Assembly (NCBI GenBank): GCA_015501055.1
Contig: JADNYV010000212.1
Location: 1-61,747, forward strand
Direction of reading: 5' to 3'
Source of the DNA: Mucidula mucida
Lineage: Eukaryota; Basidiomycota; Agaricomycetes; Agaricales; Physalacriaceae
DNA length: 61,747 bases
Numbering within the stretch: the first letter of the stretch is position 1; every line of letters begins with the position of its first letter. Below are positions 23,466 to 33,815 of the stretch, in pieces. A program made the translations under genes and the position numbers. The notes under the pieces are model-generated. The model made no database searches and was not told the DNA's origin. It saw only the letters and a program-made list of their open reading frames with translations.

Positions 23466-25560
23466 ATGGACAGCGACGACGATGACAGCGACAACGACAG
23501 CTCCTCGCTGTATTCCTCTCTTTTTCGTGAACATCTAGCCCAGTTTCGCGCGCATCTCGTGGGTGACGACGGCCAGGCTCTGTCTTCATCCTACATCCCC
23601 CCTACCGGTTATTGGACACCTTCTGAGAAGAACATATTCTTCCATGGCCTGTCTATCTACTCAGCGCAGCGCCCAGATCTTATTGCGGACCAATTGGAAC
23701 ATAAAACCCTCGTTGATGTCTGCGCATACATTGACTTATTGGTTGAGGCATCAGCTGCTGGTCCGAATACTTCCAGTCGCGTGGAAAGACGCGATGTGGA
23801 TATCGCAATGGAGGTATCGGACGATTGGGTGGCATTGGAGGAGCAATATGGGGCCAGATTGAGTTCGGTCGAAGGGTCATGGGAATCAGCGGCAAAGAGA
23901 AAAGAACGGGAGGAGATGGTGAAATCTGAGGAAGCGCGCATTCTCGGGGACATCACGGACAAACAGCAGCGAAAACAGCTCAAGCAGCAGTTTAATGACT
24001 GGAAAAGGGACCAGGAGTCTACCTGGGACAAGGAACACGCTCTGTCTTCTCTTGATTCAACCCGCATTCGCGTTCTACATAAAATTTCGGTCGCGGAGGA
24101 TTCCAAATTTGCTGTTGACCAAGTAACACAGCCTGTCGCTGCATCTACGGAGGAAGTGGCGCGTACCCCACCCCCACACCCACCATCTTCTTCTCATTTC
24201 CCAGAGATAGATATTCCCATTGACCCCGTCCTGATTGCCGAATCCGCTGCAATGATGAAGGCAGCACATCCCGTGGCGGACGACTCTTTAGTCCCTTCAA
24301 CAGCTCCCGAATCACACCCCCAAACGTTGTTGACGCCACAATCCCTCCCGGTAAATACTATCATGGAACCAGGTGAAGCCGATCTAGGCAGTCTCTCGCC
24401 AAAGTCTCGTCGGCGCCTCCAAAATAGAATGTACATGAGACGTAAACGAGCTGCAGCAAACGGAACCACTGTCAACGAAGAGATGGGTGTTCTGAGCACG
24501 GGTCGAAAACGGAAAGTCTTGCCCCCCAAGGACCCTGCTCCTCCCAAATTCAAGTCTGCGCAGTACGTTGTTGATTCGGACGACTCTGAGCCGGACGAGA
24601 CTCTGGAAGTTCAGCCACCTGGCACGTCTACTTGCGTCCTCCCGGAAGCGGTTCCGCCTGGGGACGGTTCTCCTTCATATCGACATCCTCGTTTCTCCGG
24701 GCTTACGAAGAGAGAAAAGTTCAGGAACGTGGTCCGTACTCACGGCATCGATGCTGCAGCTCTTCATGAAATGAATATGGACTTGTTTAATCTCGGTGCG
24801 CTTGACAATATGATGAAGTACGTTTTGAAAATTATGTCCGAGAACACGACATTTACCCACGTCAGAATATACAAGGAAACATACACAAATTCCGCCGACG
24901 AAAAGGACTTAGGCAGCTCGTTATCAGCAGAAACCCTCCGCGTTTTGCACAACATCATTGTCGATTACATTACGCAAATTCTTCGCCGCTCCATCATCTC
25001 TCGTGAACAAGAAAACCGACTTAAAGCCAACATTAAAGTCTGGCGACGACATGAGGGTGATAAAGAGGTATGTATTCCACAGTACACACAATGCGTCGTT
25101 GGCTCATTTATGTTCCCTGCAGCTGATCTCCCATATGCACATAGAACATGCACTGGAGATGATGGGAACGTCGCACTTATCGAAGGATAAACTATTTGGC
25201 CAAATCCTGGACAGCGAGAATAGTGCCGAAGGCGAAGCAGCAGGTGGCGGGGATAGTGAAAGCGGTGAAGAGGCCTCCGAGGATCTCGATGGCAACTGCG
25301 ACCAGATTGCGTCGGAAGGTGGGGGGCGAAAGGAACGGGAGTCTTTGTTGGCGTTCCACTTGCACCGGGGGATGCAGGCTCCTCTCGTTCGCCTACCTCG
25401 ACACCTTTCACATGCATCGGACCAGGAAGATCTCATGGCGGTTGATACGGACGAGGATGAGCTGATGGCGGAGTTGGCGGACGAGTCGGATGTGGACCAC
25501 GAGGATGGGTTGCAAGCACAAAAGTATGTAAGTAGTCTTTGGGACATGGGCTTCTCATGA
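23466..25560 (+). CDS. SANT-domain protein resembling Pol I upstream factor Rrn5
   Basis: Two exons (23466-25067, 25123-25560) give 679 residues. After an acidic start (MDSDDDDSDNDSSSLYSSLF) comes a SANT/Myb-like segment, GYWTPSEKNIFFHGLSIYSA with RPDLIADQLEHKTLVDVCAY, as in Rrn5, a subunit of the upstream activating factor at ribosomal DNA promoters. A basic stretch (SKSRRRLQNRMYMRRKRAA-type, near residue 310) follows. A later region (IVDYITQILRRSIISREQEN, then HIEHALEMMGTSHLSKDKLF) may be a histone-fold-like helix set, and the tail is acidic. It is much longer than yeast Rrn5, with disordered linkers. A different SANT chromatin factor is possible. It is convergent with RPC25, 129 bp apart. 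Confidence 0.6.
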
Positions 25561-25689
25561 ACTCAAATAATCTTGGACCAAGTACATGTATACGCGTTTT
25601 GTATTATAGCTTTGTATCATATACATTTTGAGGTTCGATAGAAATACAAGATTGATGGTACACGGCGAGTTTCCAAAAAAACATTTGCA

Positions 25690-26583
25690 TCAACCTTCCT
25701 CCATGGCAGCATCTTCGTCAACTTCTTCACCACTAGTCCACCACGAAACGTTGCCAAGACCTGATTCAGCCATCGAACACTGAAAGTTTCAGCACACCAA
25801 AGAATCGCGCATCACGTTAATACTCACAATGATTTGATACGGTGCCCTCCTAGGTTCCTTTTTGACCTGGATGCCTTCGGTCATCTGTGGCGGCCCCGGC
25901 TCATCATCGTGAAACTCGTCGTTTTCCACGCGCACGCGAACGACTTCCCCAGTGTCGATGTACATCCTCGACGCGAGGTCCGTGTCCAGAAGCTCCGTGG
26001 ACGTCGTGAGCTCTGTTTCCGCATTAGCGACCCAGAAAAAGGCGCGTTCGTTGGAGTCGAATGCGGATGGTTGGGGGAGGTATATGGCTGGCACGTAGAT
26101 GTCGTCGAAGAAACCTATGGATACTGTGGGGATTCGTTAGCAAGCAGGTGGGATGGATGGATGGCACGGGAGGACTTGCATCGGACGGATTCCGCGTCTG
26201 AGGATTTGACTTTGGCGAGTATGACTTCGGAAGTGAATGGTCTGAAGGTGACCATTCGGAAGATGACTGTCGAGTAGAGATACCTAAGTCGGGTTCAGCA
26301 GGTGGATAGATGCGTGCAGACCTTTGTAATAAAGAATGCCATCGCCATAGCGTACTTTTCCCTCCCCGGCTTGTGTTATGTCAAAGACACACATACAGAG
26401 GCCGACATCATGCAAAACGCGGTTGGCATATTTTTTGTTGAGTTCTGAGATGATAGCTGCCTCTGGGGGAACGCCAAAGTTGGATGGATGGACGCCGACA
26501 GTGTCCTAGGAGTAGATTCAATCATTGAAAATGGGTAAATCGCCAGGAAAGACGCGCACCTTGAGAATAGCAAGATTGAACAT
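25690..26583 (-). CDS. RPC25: RNA polymerase III subunit RPC25 (Rpb7 family)
   Basis: The Rpb7-like stalk subunit of RNA polymerase III, which with Rpc17 acts in initiation at tRNA and 5S genes. It starts MFNLAILKDTVGVHPSNFGV, followed by the SHS2-type N-terminal domain (KKYANRVLHDVGLCMCVFDI and EGKVRYGDGILYYKGVF). The RPC8/OB-fold domain carries VTFRPFTSEVILAKVKSSDA and VGFFDDIYVPAIYLPQPSAF, then IDTGEVVRVRVENDEF, and a last small exon (CSMAESGLGNVSWWTSGEEV) ends in an acidic tail. Length is about 215-220 residues, as usual. Four introns were placed; all keep phase. The start exon encodes only eight residues. Confidence 0.93.
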
Positions 26584-27286
26584 TTGCTTGCTTACGTTTG
26601 GCTTACACGCCATGTCTTACTGTCCCCCGGCCCGAAGTGCCGGTCAATGCAGTTGGTTCGGGATATGCAGTTCGAGCATTATCGACGGCATACGAGTCCC
26701 TACAATCTCAATGATGGAAAATACGCCGTACAGTGAGCTCATCGACGCGAGCGAGCCAGAGTTGTGCAACGTCAAGGTAGAAATCATAAGTATGTGCTGT
26801 CTTTACTTACGCCACGCGTAGATCGCTGTTTATATCCCCGCCTGTTATTGCCTGACAGGATGAAAGTTCGCTGATTCGAGCTTCATGTATGCCTAGATTG
26901 ATTTTTTACGTTGTGCCAACAGATGAATGTGAGCGCATGGCTTCCTACTGGCCTTCCATCGGACACGACCAAAAATTCAAACGATCTCAGTGGTCGTGAA
27001 TCCCAACACAATGTCTAGTTTTTATGTACTTCGTCGACATCCTGCTCAACAATGAGAACTGCTGACTCTAGTAACATACATAGGGTTCTCTATGTGAGGC
27101 CCTCACTGGCCGTTTTGGGGAACCGGATGCAAATCGCCACGCTCGCGACGACCATCTAATGTTTAGCATCCCTGTACATTAATACCTACTGTCTCACAAC
27201 CGTCCATCACTTGAAAGCTCGCGCTACGAGTCATTTGAAGCTCAAAGGCGCTTTGCCCACGACGCTATCACGACTAACCCGGCAGT
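26584..27286. other. Intergenic region
   Basis: 703 bp between the RPC25 start (-) and the F-box gene 3' end (-). No open frame of interest. The part next to 26584 should hold the RPC25 promoter. Confidence 0.5.
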
Positions 27287-28834
27287 TCAGACACACGAGC
27301 ACAGAACGGCTGGAGGCAAAGACGTGCTGTGCTGGGCAGACGAACAGTTGCCTTTTACCGACCTGACTACAAGTTTCATTACGACCGAGTTTGTGACGTA
27401 TTTAGTCCATCTGATGTCAAATAGTTGTGCCCTTTCTATATCGTCAACAAGACTGAAATAGCGGAAAGTTTGGAGACACGTACCGCACATCCTCAGGCGA
27501 AGATCGAGTCCACTGTTCCTCAATTCCTGCAGCATGGCCAGATCGCCCGTGGGACGTACCCATTGGGCGCGCGGGACACGCTGCTTGCACTCGCCGTGCC
27601 TCCTCCCTACCTCTACCTTGTCCATCTTGCGATTCCTCAGAAAAGCACGCATAACTGTAGCCATCGTCTCAACCTCAGCAATGTGCCAGTTGGCCGAGTT
27701 TCTCGGGGGCACTGCGCCTCGTGCGACTATTACTAACTTGAGCACGTTTAGCCGAGGGAGCAAATGGTCGTTGAAAGCCAGGGATCGAAACGATTCCACA
27801 GGATCACGGCAGTATACTGTCAGCGACAACGTCTCGACGGTGCTCGCGTTTTCTATTATATGCATGAAGTCTGGAGACTGTACGTGGGTGACGTTCAGAT
27901 ACCGAAGGTTGTGGCACCGCGACCTCTGAAATAGCGACCCGAGCAGTCCTCGGGCTTGGTGTAAAATGCTCACGCTCAGCCATTCTAAGGCAGGGAGAGT
28001 AATCTCGTGCAGGAAGCCATTGTTCTGCACGGAGAGATGCTTGAGGTTAGTGTGTGTGTGTTCTCGTCCTCGCCTGAAAAGGATTGGTTGGTAGTGAAAC
28101 GGAGTCTCGGGGCCATCAAAGATGGCGTCGAAGGACTCGAGATTGGGACAGCGTGAGGGAATGCGGGCGAGGTAACGAAGCGAGCGAAGGTGGATATAGT
28201 GGGCGTGGAAGGATCGGAGGTTATTCCAGGGCAAGTTGAGCAACATTTCCACCTTCAAGGTGACACGACTGAGTTTGTGGGCGGCACGGAATGTGTCAAA
28301 TGGCGGCAAGGGCTCTTGTGCCTCTTCTAATGATGATAAGGGCTTTTCCAAGGTGAGGTTCTCGAGAATACCGACGTCGGTAATGAGTTGCGATGCCAAA
28401 AATGATTGGTGCACCGACACGGGGAGACTGAAAAGCGCTGTTTTCCATCGATGACTTTCGCCGGCGATCGTCTGTAGAGCAGACTGTACTTGGAGGTCAT
28501 GACGCGGATGAGGGCGCTCAAGGATGGCTGCAAGAGCCAACTCTCGTCGTTGCAACTTGTCGAAGTAAAATGCAAAGGTGAGTGGATATGCACGCGATCT
28601 CTGCAACGCTGTGGACAAGGCGTCACGATTGTAAGAGCCGTCTGCGATAATGCAGAACTTGGCCCATAACCGTGCATATCCTAAAGATACGTTCCTCCAG
28701 TGACTGCAAACGCGAGAAATATTCCAGGGCGACGATGTACGGTTCATCCGAAAACATTGGTCCTGGACTGTGTAGAGGCAGATTTCCAAGAGCACATCTG
28801 CCGGTAAATGGGCAATACTTGGGGACATGTTCAA
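27287..28834 (-). CDS. F-box protein with LRR-like C-terminal region
   Basis: A single uninterrupted frame of 515 residues, unusual here because neighbours are intron-rich. The N-terminal F-box (AHLPADVLLEICLYTVQDQC, then WNISRVCSHWRNVSLGYARLW) should bind Skp1 in an SCF ubiquitin ligase. The rest holds degenerate leucine-rich-repeat-like blocks (LKHLSVQNNGFLHEITLPAL, LRYLNVTHVQSPDFMHIIEN, LPRLNVLKLVIVARG), probably for substrate binding. This type, with PADVLLEIFL and a WR Trp motif, is hugely expanded in agaricomycetes and evolves fast, so substrate and orthology are unknown. Two start codons (28834, 28828) are possible; the first is taken. Confidence 0.85.
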   Translation of the reverse strand: MNMSPSIAHLPADVLLEICLYTVQDQCFRMNRTSSPWNISRVCSHWRNVSLGYARLWAKFCIIADGSYNRDALSTALQRSRAYPLTFAFYFDKLQRRELALAAILERPHPRHDLQVQSALQTIAGESHRWKTALFSLPVSVHQSFLASQLITDVGILENLTLEKPLSSLEEAQEPLPPFDTFRAAHKLSRVTLKVEMLLNLPWNNLRSFHAHYIHLRSLRYLARIPSRCPNLESFDAIFDGPETPFHYQPILFRRGREHTHTNLKHLSVQNNGFLHEITLPALEWLSVSILHQARGLLGSLFQRSRCHNLRYLNVTHVQSPDFMHIIENASTVETLSLTVYCRDPVESFRSLAFNDHLLPRLNVLKLVIVARGAVPPRNSANWHIAEVETMATVMRAFLRNRKMDKVEVGRRHGECKQRVPRAQWVRPTGDLAMLQELRNSGLDLRLRMCGTCLQTFRYFSLVDDIERAQLFDIRWTKYVTNSVVMKLVVRSVKGNCSSAQHSTSLPPAVLCSCV

Positions 28835-30727
28835 TGTGTGTGAGAGTCTCCAGTCAAGGCGATATGCCGATTCAGCCGAACGACCGAACCGAGGAGCCTC
28901 TTAAGTCAACAGTCATTTTCGCACGGTTGGGCTTCAAAGCTTCACAAGCGATTCGAGCTTGGAACAAATTACAGCTCTATAACCCAATCTCTGCAGTCCT
29001 CGTTCCTTCTCTGCTACGGTTGTCTCAGTACTTTTGTTGTGCTTCTTATCTGAGCGTGTATCTGATTCGATCAATTCCGCAATGTCTGCATCTCGGATGT
29101 CACTTATCCTTGGATCTTGTTCACATCCCTCCATGACCGGCGACCAACCTGCGCTTCCAGGGTTTACCCGTGTGGTGGACCCAAACCACCAATATCTAGT
29201 GCTTCACCAGCGCCTCTGGCCACCAGAATCAACTTCAAGCCTGCCGGCAGACTTGGCTGCGCCTGAGCCTGAGCGCTTGGCCCAGTACATCGAAACCTCT
29301 AATGCAGACTTGAGCTTTTGGACAGAAGACAAGGTTGGCGACGTGACTGCCATGGACGTGGACAATTCGGAGCAGCCACCGACGATTCGCTACATCAACC
29401 TCACCAAGCATACGAGCCTAGCCCTCCTACGGCTCATAGACTTGGACACGCTCATTGTCCGCCAAGAATACGTCGACTTCATGGCCCATGCTAATGCGAT
29501 ATGGGGGAAGAAAATCAATTTCTTCCTCACTGGTCAGCCTGGGATTGGCGAGTAGTCGTTTTCCCCTCTGCTTTTCGCGCTCATGCTGTCTGTTGGGTAG
29601 GCAAGAGCGTCGGCGCATGCTACTTCTCCTCTTCCGCTTGCTCGCGTCCAGCCAGCCGGTCTTCTTCATCCCAGATGAAGACAGCATTCTTTACTTTTCC
29701 AAAGCCGGCGTATACACCGTGCCGAGCCAGGACATGAGCAACGCAGCCACCATAAGTGCTCTCCGCTGCAGCTGGATCCTTATAGACGTTGATACTGGTT
29801 CCAACTGGTTCCCTCGCTCCTGGGTTAGAGCGGCGCGTTGTTTGGTGTGGACGTCGTCGCCGAAGGGAGCCGCATGCACCATTTCACCAAGCAGTTCAGA
29901 GCCTCCCGATGGTACATGAAGCCGTGGTCATTGGAGGAAATTGCAGCCGTAACGGCGTATTGTCTTTGACACCGTTCTTCGGAAAGCCATACGTGATGAA
30001 CTCTCCAATTAAAGGAAACTGCAGAAAATAGACCCCAAAGTTGTTTGGGCCCGGTTCACCGAGAGCGGACCGGTCCCACGGAACCTCTTTGAAGAGTCAA
30101 TGACCACCACTGCCTCTATGGACAGTGTCATCAAGAAGGCTCTCGCTAAAAACATATTCAATTTCGGGACCTTGGACTTGGTCGATCGGGCCGAAGGGAT
30201 GTTTCTTGTCCGACCCGAGTGCGGGATGAGACTGAAGGCCCTTCCCTCCAACGGGGGGAGTGCACGTTCGACTTCCTCTCCAGCTCCATTGCCGACCGCA
30301 CTGCGGAGCTGTCGGAGCTGCACGACGAGCAACTTAGGCAACTGGCCCAAGCTTCTTACAGGCCCAACACACGCTTAGCGGCCGGCAAGCTCGTCGGGAG
30401 CATGCTCCATCGCGCGCTCGTTCACCAAAAGATTGCTGTTCCGGCCGCCTTCGGTGGCGGTCTAGTCCAAGGAGAAATCGTGCTTATTGGCCAAGCCAAG
30501 GACTTCCTCCTCGAAACCTACGCGCACGTAGCGCTCAAATGCCGTCCACTATATCTCCGGCCGCACTCAGGCAACTCTGCTGCTGTTGATGCCATCCTCA
30601 TCACATCAACCGTCCTCTGCTTGATCCAATCCTCCCTCGCCAGATGGCATTCACATGTTGTTGAAACCGTATTTCAGATTCTTGCCAGACTCAAGACCAA
30701 CAAGATCGAGGTAGATTCGCTCCGCCT

Positions 30728-30735
30728 GGTCTATT
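30728..30735 (+). repeat. Target site duplication, left copy
   Basis: GGTCTATT directly before the left inverted repeat; identical to 31229-31236. Confidence 0.8.
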
Positions 30736-30769
30736 AGGACCTGGATAATACAGTGACATCGTTGATCCC
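30736..30769 (+). repeat. Left terminal inverted repeat
   Basis: 34 bp starting AGGACCTGGATAATACA and ending TTGATCCC; pairs with the right repeat with one insertion and one mismatch. Confidence 0.85.
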
Positions 30770-30772
30770 AAA

Positions 30773-31171
30773 GTCGGACATGGAACGCAAAATTTGCCCC
30801 AAACCTGGAGGAAAAGTCGGACATGGAGCTCTTTCCGCACCGCCTACCCTCATCCAGTGTACGGACATGGGGCGAGGTGGGTGAGAAACCCTCATCCAGG
30901 TGTCAGCTGGGTGTCGGACATGGTGTCAGCCACTATTGAGCGCTCCCAGGATGTAGCTGTTGGCTCAGCGGAAACTCTTCCAGCGGGAGGCCTTGCGGTT
31001 CGGTGGCTCAGGCGATCGAAACTTGTTGTAGACAGCCCGGAAAAATCTGAAAAGGGTCCATCTGACGGGAAATTTTGGGCGGAACCCTCATGCCAAAGTC
31101 GGACATGAAGCGATTTTTGGGCCGAACCTTGAGGAAAAGTCGGACACGGAAGGCCTAAGCTGTCGGACATG
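30773..31171 (+). repeat. Seven direct copies of GTCGGACATG inside the transposon
   Basis: Copies start near 30773, 30816, 30861, 30913, 31098, 31139 and 31162; the third begins with A in place of TC and the sixth has C for T in CATG. Two lie in a longer shared block, AACCT(G/T)GAGGAAAAGTCGG, one in each half. Subterminal repeats of this kind commonly bind transposase in hAT elements. Confidence 0.75.
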
Positions 31172-31193
31172 AGGACGAAATTTTTGAAAATTC

Positions 31194-31228
31194 GGGATCA
31201 ACGATGTCAGTGTATTATCCAGGGTCCT
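31194..31228 (-). repeat. Right terminal inverted repeat
   Basis: 35 bp starting GGGATCAACGATGTCA and ending GGGTCCT; inverted copy of the left repeat. Confidence 0.85.
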
Positions 31229-31236
31229 GGTCTATT
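31229..31236 (+). repeat. Target site duplication, right copy
   Basis: GGTCTATT directly after the right inverted repeat; identical to 30728-30735. Confidence 0.8.
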
Positions 31237-31430
31237 GCATGGTTGGCATTGATGAAAATCATGTCAAAAAGCTTGTGTGCGATGCGAGGGATAATCTGAC
31301 GGCGATCAAATCTAGTTACAATACCCCAGAGCTGGAAAAGGCTTCCCGAATCGCTCTTACAAGGTTGAACAAGTTAGAGGTGAAAGGCTTCATGTTTGAC
31401 AAGGAGAAAGCGCTTGTGCTGTTATCATAG

Positions 31431-31774
31431 TGGAAGTATTTATTTGCTTTATTCTGAATTCAGTAACGTCTCAATAGCCAAATCTTGAAATACTTGTACA
31501 TTTCACTGTATCCCACCTTTACATGACTGTCGAGAGCAAGAAGCATGTCTGCGCAGATTCACATCCCGGACAAACTAAACCTGAACTAAACTTGGATCAA
31601 ATATCGGAATATCGGACCGAAAGGAGCCAACGTCAGTCTTCCACGCTCTTCACCGCCTTTTGATTTGGGCGTTAATCCATCCACGTCCTGAGTCCTCGTG
31701 GCGCTAAATATATTGGTATAAATCCCCATTCTTGGCTGATGATAGGTTTCTCACTTCCCACAGCGGCAACCACC
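31431..31774. other. Intergenic region before the RING gene
   Basis: 344 bp from the end of the decayed gene to the RING-protein start. No feature seen beyond a likely promoter. Confidence 0.4.
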
Positions 31775-33686
31775 ATGAGCGGAGATGCAAGCGCTCTGAG
31801 AAAGAGCAAGTCCGCGGGCGATCTGCCTGAACCTGGCTCGTCCAGTGCCATTCGGACAGAGTCTCCCAAGAAAGACGGCTCTGAAGATAGCAATATCGCG
31901 CCAGGCAGTGCTGTGAATCTCCCAATTGAACAGCCTACAGCTTCATCAGAAACACAGTCTCAGCAGCAGCATCCAGCTCGTGTCCCAGTACTGCCTGTAC
32001 GAGCAGCCCGACGAGCAGCTACTGCACCGAACAGTCCATTGACGCCGCCTCCACCTCCGCCGCCTCCTCCCCCGCAGCGACACAATACACCTCCTCGATC
32101 GCGCTATGCAAGAACTATGGCATTCCTTGGTGTTGGCAGAAATGCCTCACCCGTCCGCCGAGCGAATACATCTCTAGCGTGGAACTTTTCTTGGGCTATG
32201 GCGCAGGTCAGTTCGTTATTCAGTTAGTGAGCCCGCCTTACGTTGGATGGACAGGCTATCGTCATCATCGTGATGCTCGCGCTCTCATCGCATCTAGAAA
32301 GCAAAACAGAGCCTGGTCGGAATGAATGGGAGGCATGTTCTCGGCCGCTGGGCGTGTGGTCGTGTCTTTGGCTGGTGCGTATCTGCCTATCATGTACATT
32401 GTACTTTTGGCGATGGAAGCGGGAACGCGCGCGGTGCGTACATTTGTGCCCCGAGATCGCCAGATGCTGACTGTCTTTAGCCCAACCGCAACAGATGCTG
32501 AATCTGGGAATGCTACGTCCCCGACAAATTCTCCTTCTCAAGCCAACAGCACGCAAGCAGGCAATAGCAACTCCAATCTTCCTCCCTTACCTTATACCAA
32601 TCTGTATAAACGGTGCATATAGCAATACCCTTAAGCTGTATTATACTGATCAGCCATCTAGACTTACATTGACATCGTCACTATTCAGCTTCAGCTGGTT
32701 TTTGACTGCCCATGTCCTTGTCTATACGTCCATCAATACCTGCCGCTTATCATCGCCCCATCTCTGGTGGCTTGTCTTTGGCATACTATGCATAACGTAC
32801 CTTATGGTCCTCGAAGTGGTGATTCTTACTCTTGTGGTTTTCATCGTTGCACCCATTCTTTTCGTACGCTTCCATTCTCTCGCTCTCAGCATTCTATTGT
32901 TGACATATCGCACAGCTATTCTGGAACATCTTCCTCATGTGTCTTGGCCGTCACCCACTGCAGAATCCTGGCATGATCAAGCCTGAGATCGGAAAGCTGT
33001 CAAAGGCTGTGGTTGACCGCATACCTTTGGTTATGTATATCCCTCCTCCTCCAGATCCATCTGCTTACCCAGCAAGTCCTATCAAAATCCCGGAGGCGAT
33101 ATATAAATATCCTCCCAAGAGCCCGACTTTGTCGAATGTACCGCCGAAAACGCGCTTCCGTTGGTTCAAGAAACGCAAGGCCGGGCCCTCTTCTCCTAAA
33201 TCCAAGGATTCCACTCAAAGCGGAAAGGCTCCAGAAAAGAGCGGGGAGCCTAATACATGGGAAGAGCACTGGGAGGATGAAGGTTATCCGTTTGTAGTGT
33301 TGGAGGGTAACCGGGCTGCTTGTGCGATTTGTCTTATGGACTTTGAAGAGCCGAATAAAGCTGGCGGGAGCAAGCAAAAGACGGAGGAAGAGACAACAGA
33401 GGTTGCGAAAGCTGAAGGGATCTCTGGGGATGTTGCAGAGGAAGAGCGGCAGAAACAGTTGAGGCTTGAGGACGCGGGGGAAGGCCCGCAACCACTGAGG
33501 CTGCTGGAGTGTGGGCATGTGTTCCATGTGCGTATCCTTTGGCATCTCTGCGTTGTGTATGACCTAATATTTGTGCAGAGAACGTGTTTAGACCCTTGGT
33601 TGACGGATGTATCTGGGCGCTGTCCAGTCTGCCAGCGAGCTGTTGAGCTCCCGCCTTCGGGATCCAAGGCCAAGACGCGAAGGTGA
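31775..33686 (+). CDS. Membrane RING-H2 E3 ubiquitin ligase
   Basis: Probable membrane-bound E3 ligase. The N-terminus is disordered and Ser/Pro-rich with a run of ten prolines (LTPPPPPPPPPPQRHN). A first hydrophobic region starts WNFSWAMAQ and continues IVIIVMLALSSHLESKTEPG with NEWEACSRPLGVWSCLWLVR. A second set has SFSWFLTAHVLVYTSINTCR, LWWLVFGILCITYLMVLEVV and ILTLVVFIVAPILF. After a cytosolic linker comes the RING: CAICLMDFEE, an inserted acidic Lys/Glu-rich stretch of about 60 residues, LLECGHVFHRTCLDPWL and RCPVCQRAVELP. All eight C3H2C3 ligands are present. The insertion between ligands 2 and 3 is unusually long but occurs in fungal relatives. The substrate is unknown. Several introns; the last sits between VFH and RTC. 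Confidence 0.88.
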
Positions 33687-33815
33687 TTTAATGTTATGGT
33701 CGGCGTCGTTTAGTTCTGTATAACCCTCATATGTATCCTACTGCACTATGTACATTACGGATGGTCATACTATATTCCCCGCGTAAATTAGAAAAAGGAT
33801 GGGCTGTGGGTATGC

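Larger units (their letters stand above)
30736..31228. mobile_element. 493-bp non-autonomous DNA transposon (MITE), hAT-like
   Basis: Left end AGGACCTGGATAATACAGTG and right end (reverse complement) AGGACCCTGGATAATACACT continue as near-perfect terminal inverted repeats of 34-35 bp, to TTGATCCC on both sides. The element is flanked by GGTCTATT on each side, an 8-bp duplication. Removing the element and one copy joins the host frame as RLVY-CMVG, proving insertion into an existing coding sequence. It encodes no transposase. Seven copies of (G)TCGGACA(T/C)G lie mainly near the ends. The 8-bp duplication points to hAT-like mobilisation. An 11-bp match (CCTGGTCTATT) makes the exact border slightly ambiguous, so a 9-11 bp (MULE-type) duplication is not excluded. 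Confidence 0.85.
29082..31430 (+). pseudogene. Decayed P-loop (RHS-like) gene
   Basis: Remains of a large protein family common in mushroom genomes that resembles RHS/Crinkler-type P-loop NTPases; that likeness is from memory. The 5' part reads well (PALPGFTRVVDPNHQYLVLH, SLALLRLIDLDTLIVRQEYV) up to the Walker A region NFFLTGQPGIG, where an intron would precede KSVGACYF. The donor there lacks GT (reads gcgagt). Then come a frameshift within about 29621-29630 before FRLLASSQPVFFIPDED, another near 29860-29870, stops at about 29968 and 30010, and a frameshift near 30220-30230. The 3' part (FLSSSIADRTAELSELHDEQ, RLAAGKLVGSMLHRALVHQ) is split by a 493-bp transposon at 30736-31228 and resumes as CMVGIDENHVKKLVCDARDN. 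It cannot make a full protein. Confidence 0.8.

Noticed and set aside
27287..27300. C-terminal CSCV of the F-box protein as a prenylation box
   Set aside because: The middle residues are not aliphatic and there is no supporting context.
31490..31600. Repeated actaaac/ggaccga words upstream of the RING gene considered as a second transposon end
   Set aside because: No inverted partner or target duplication was found.
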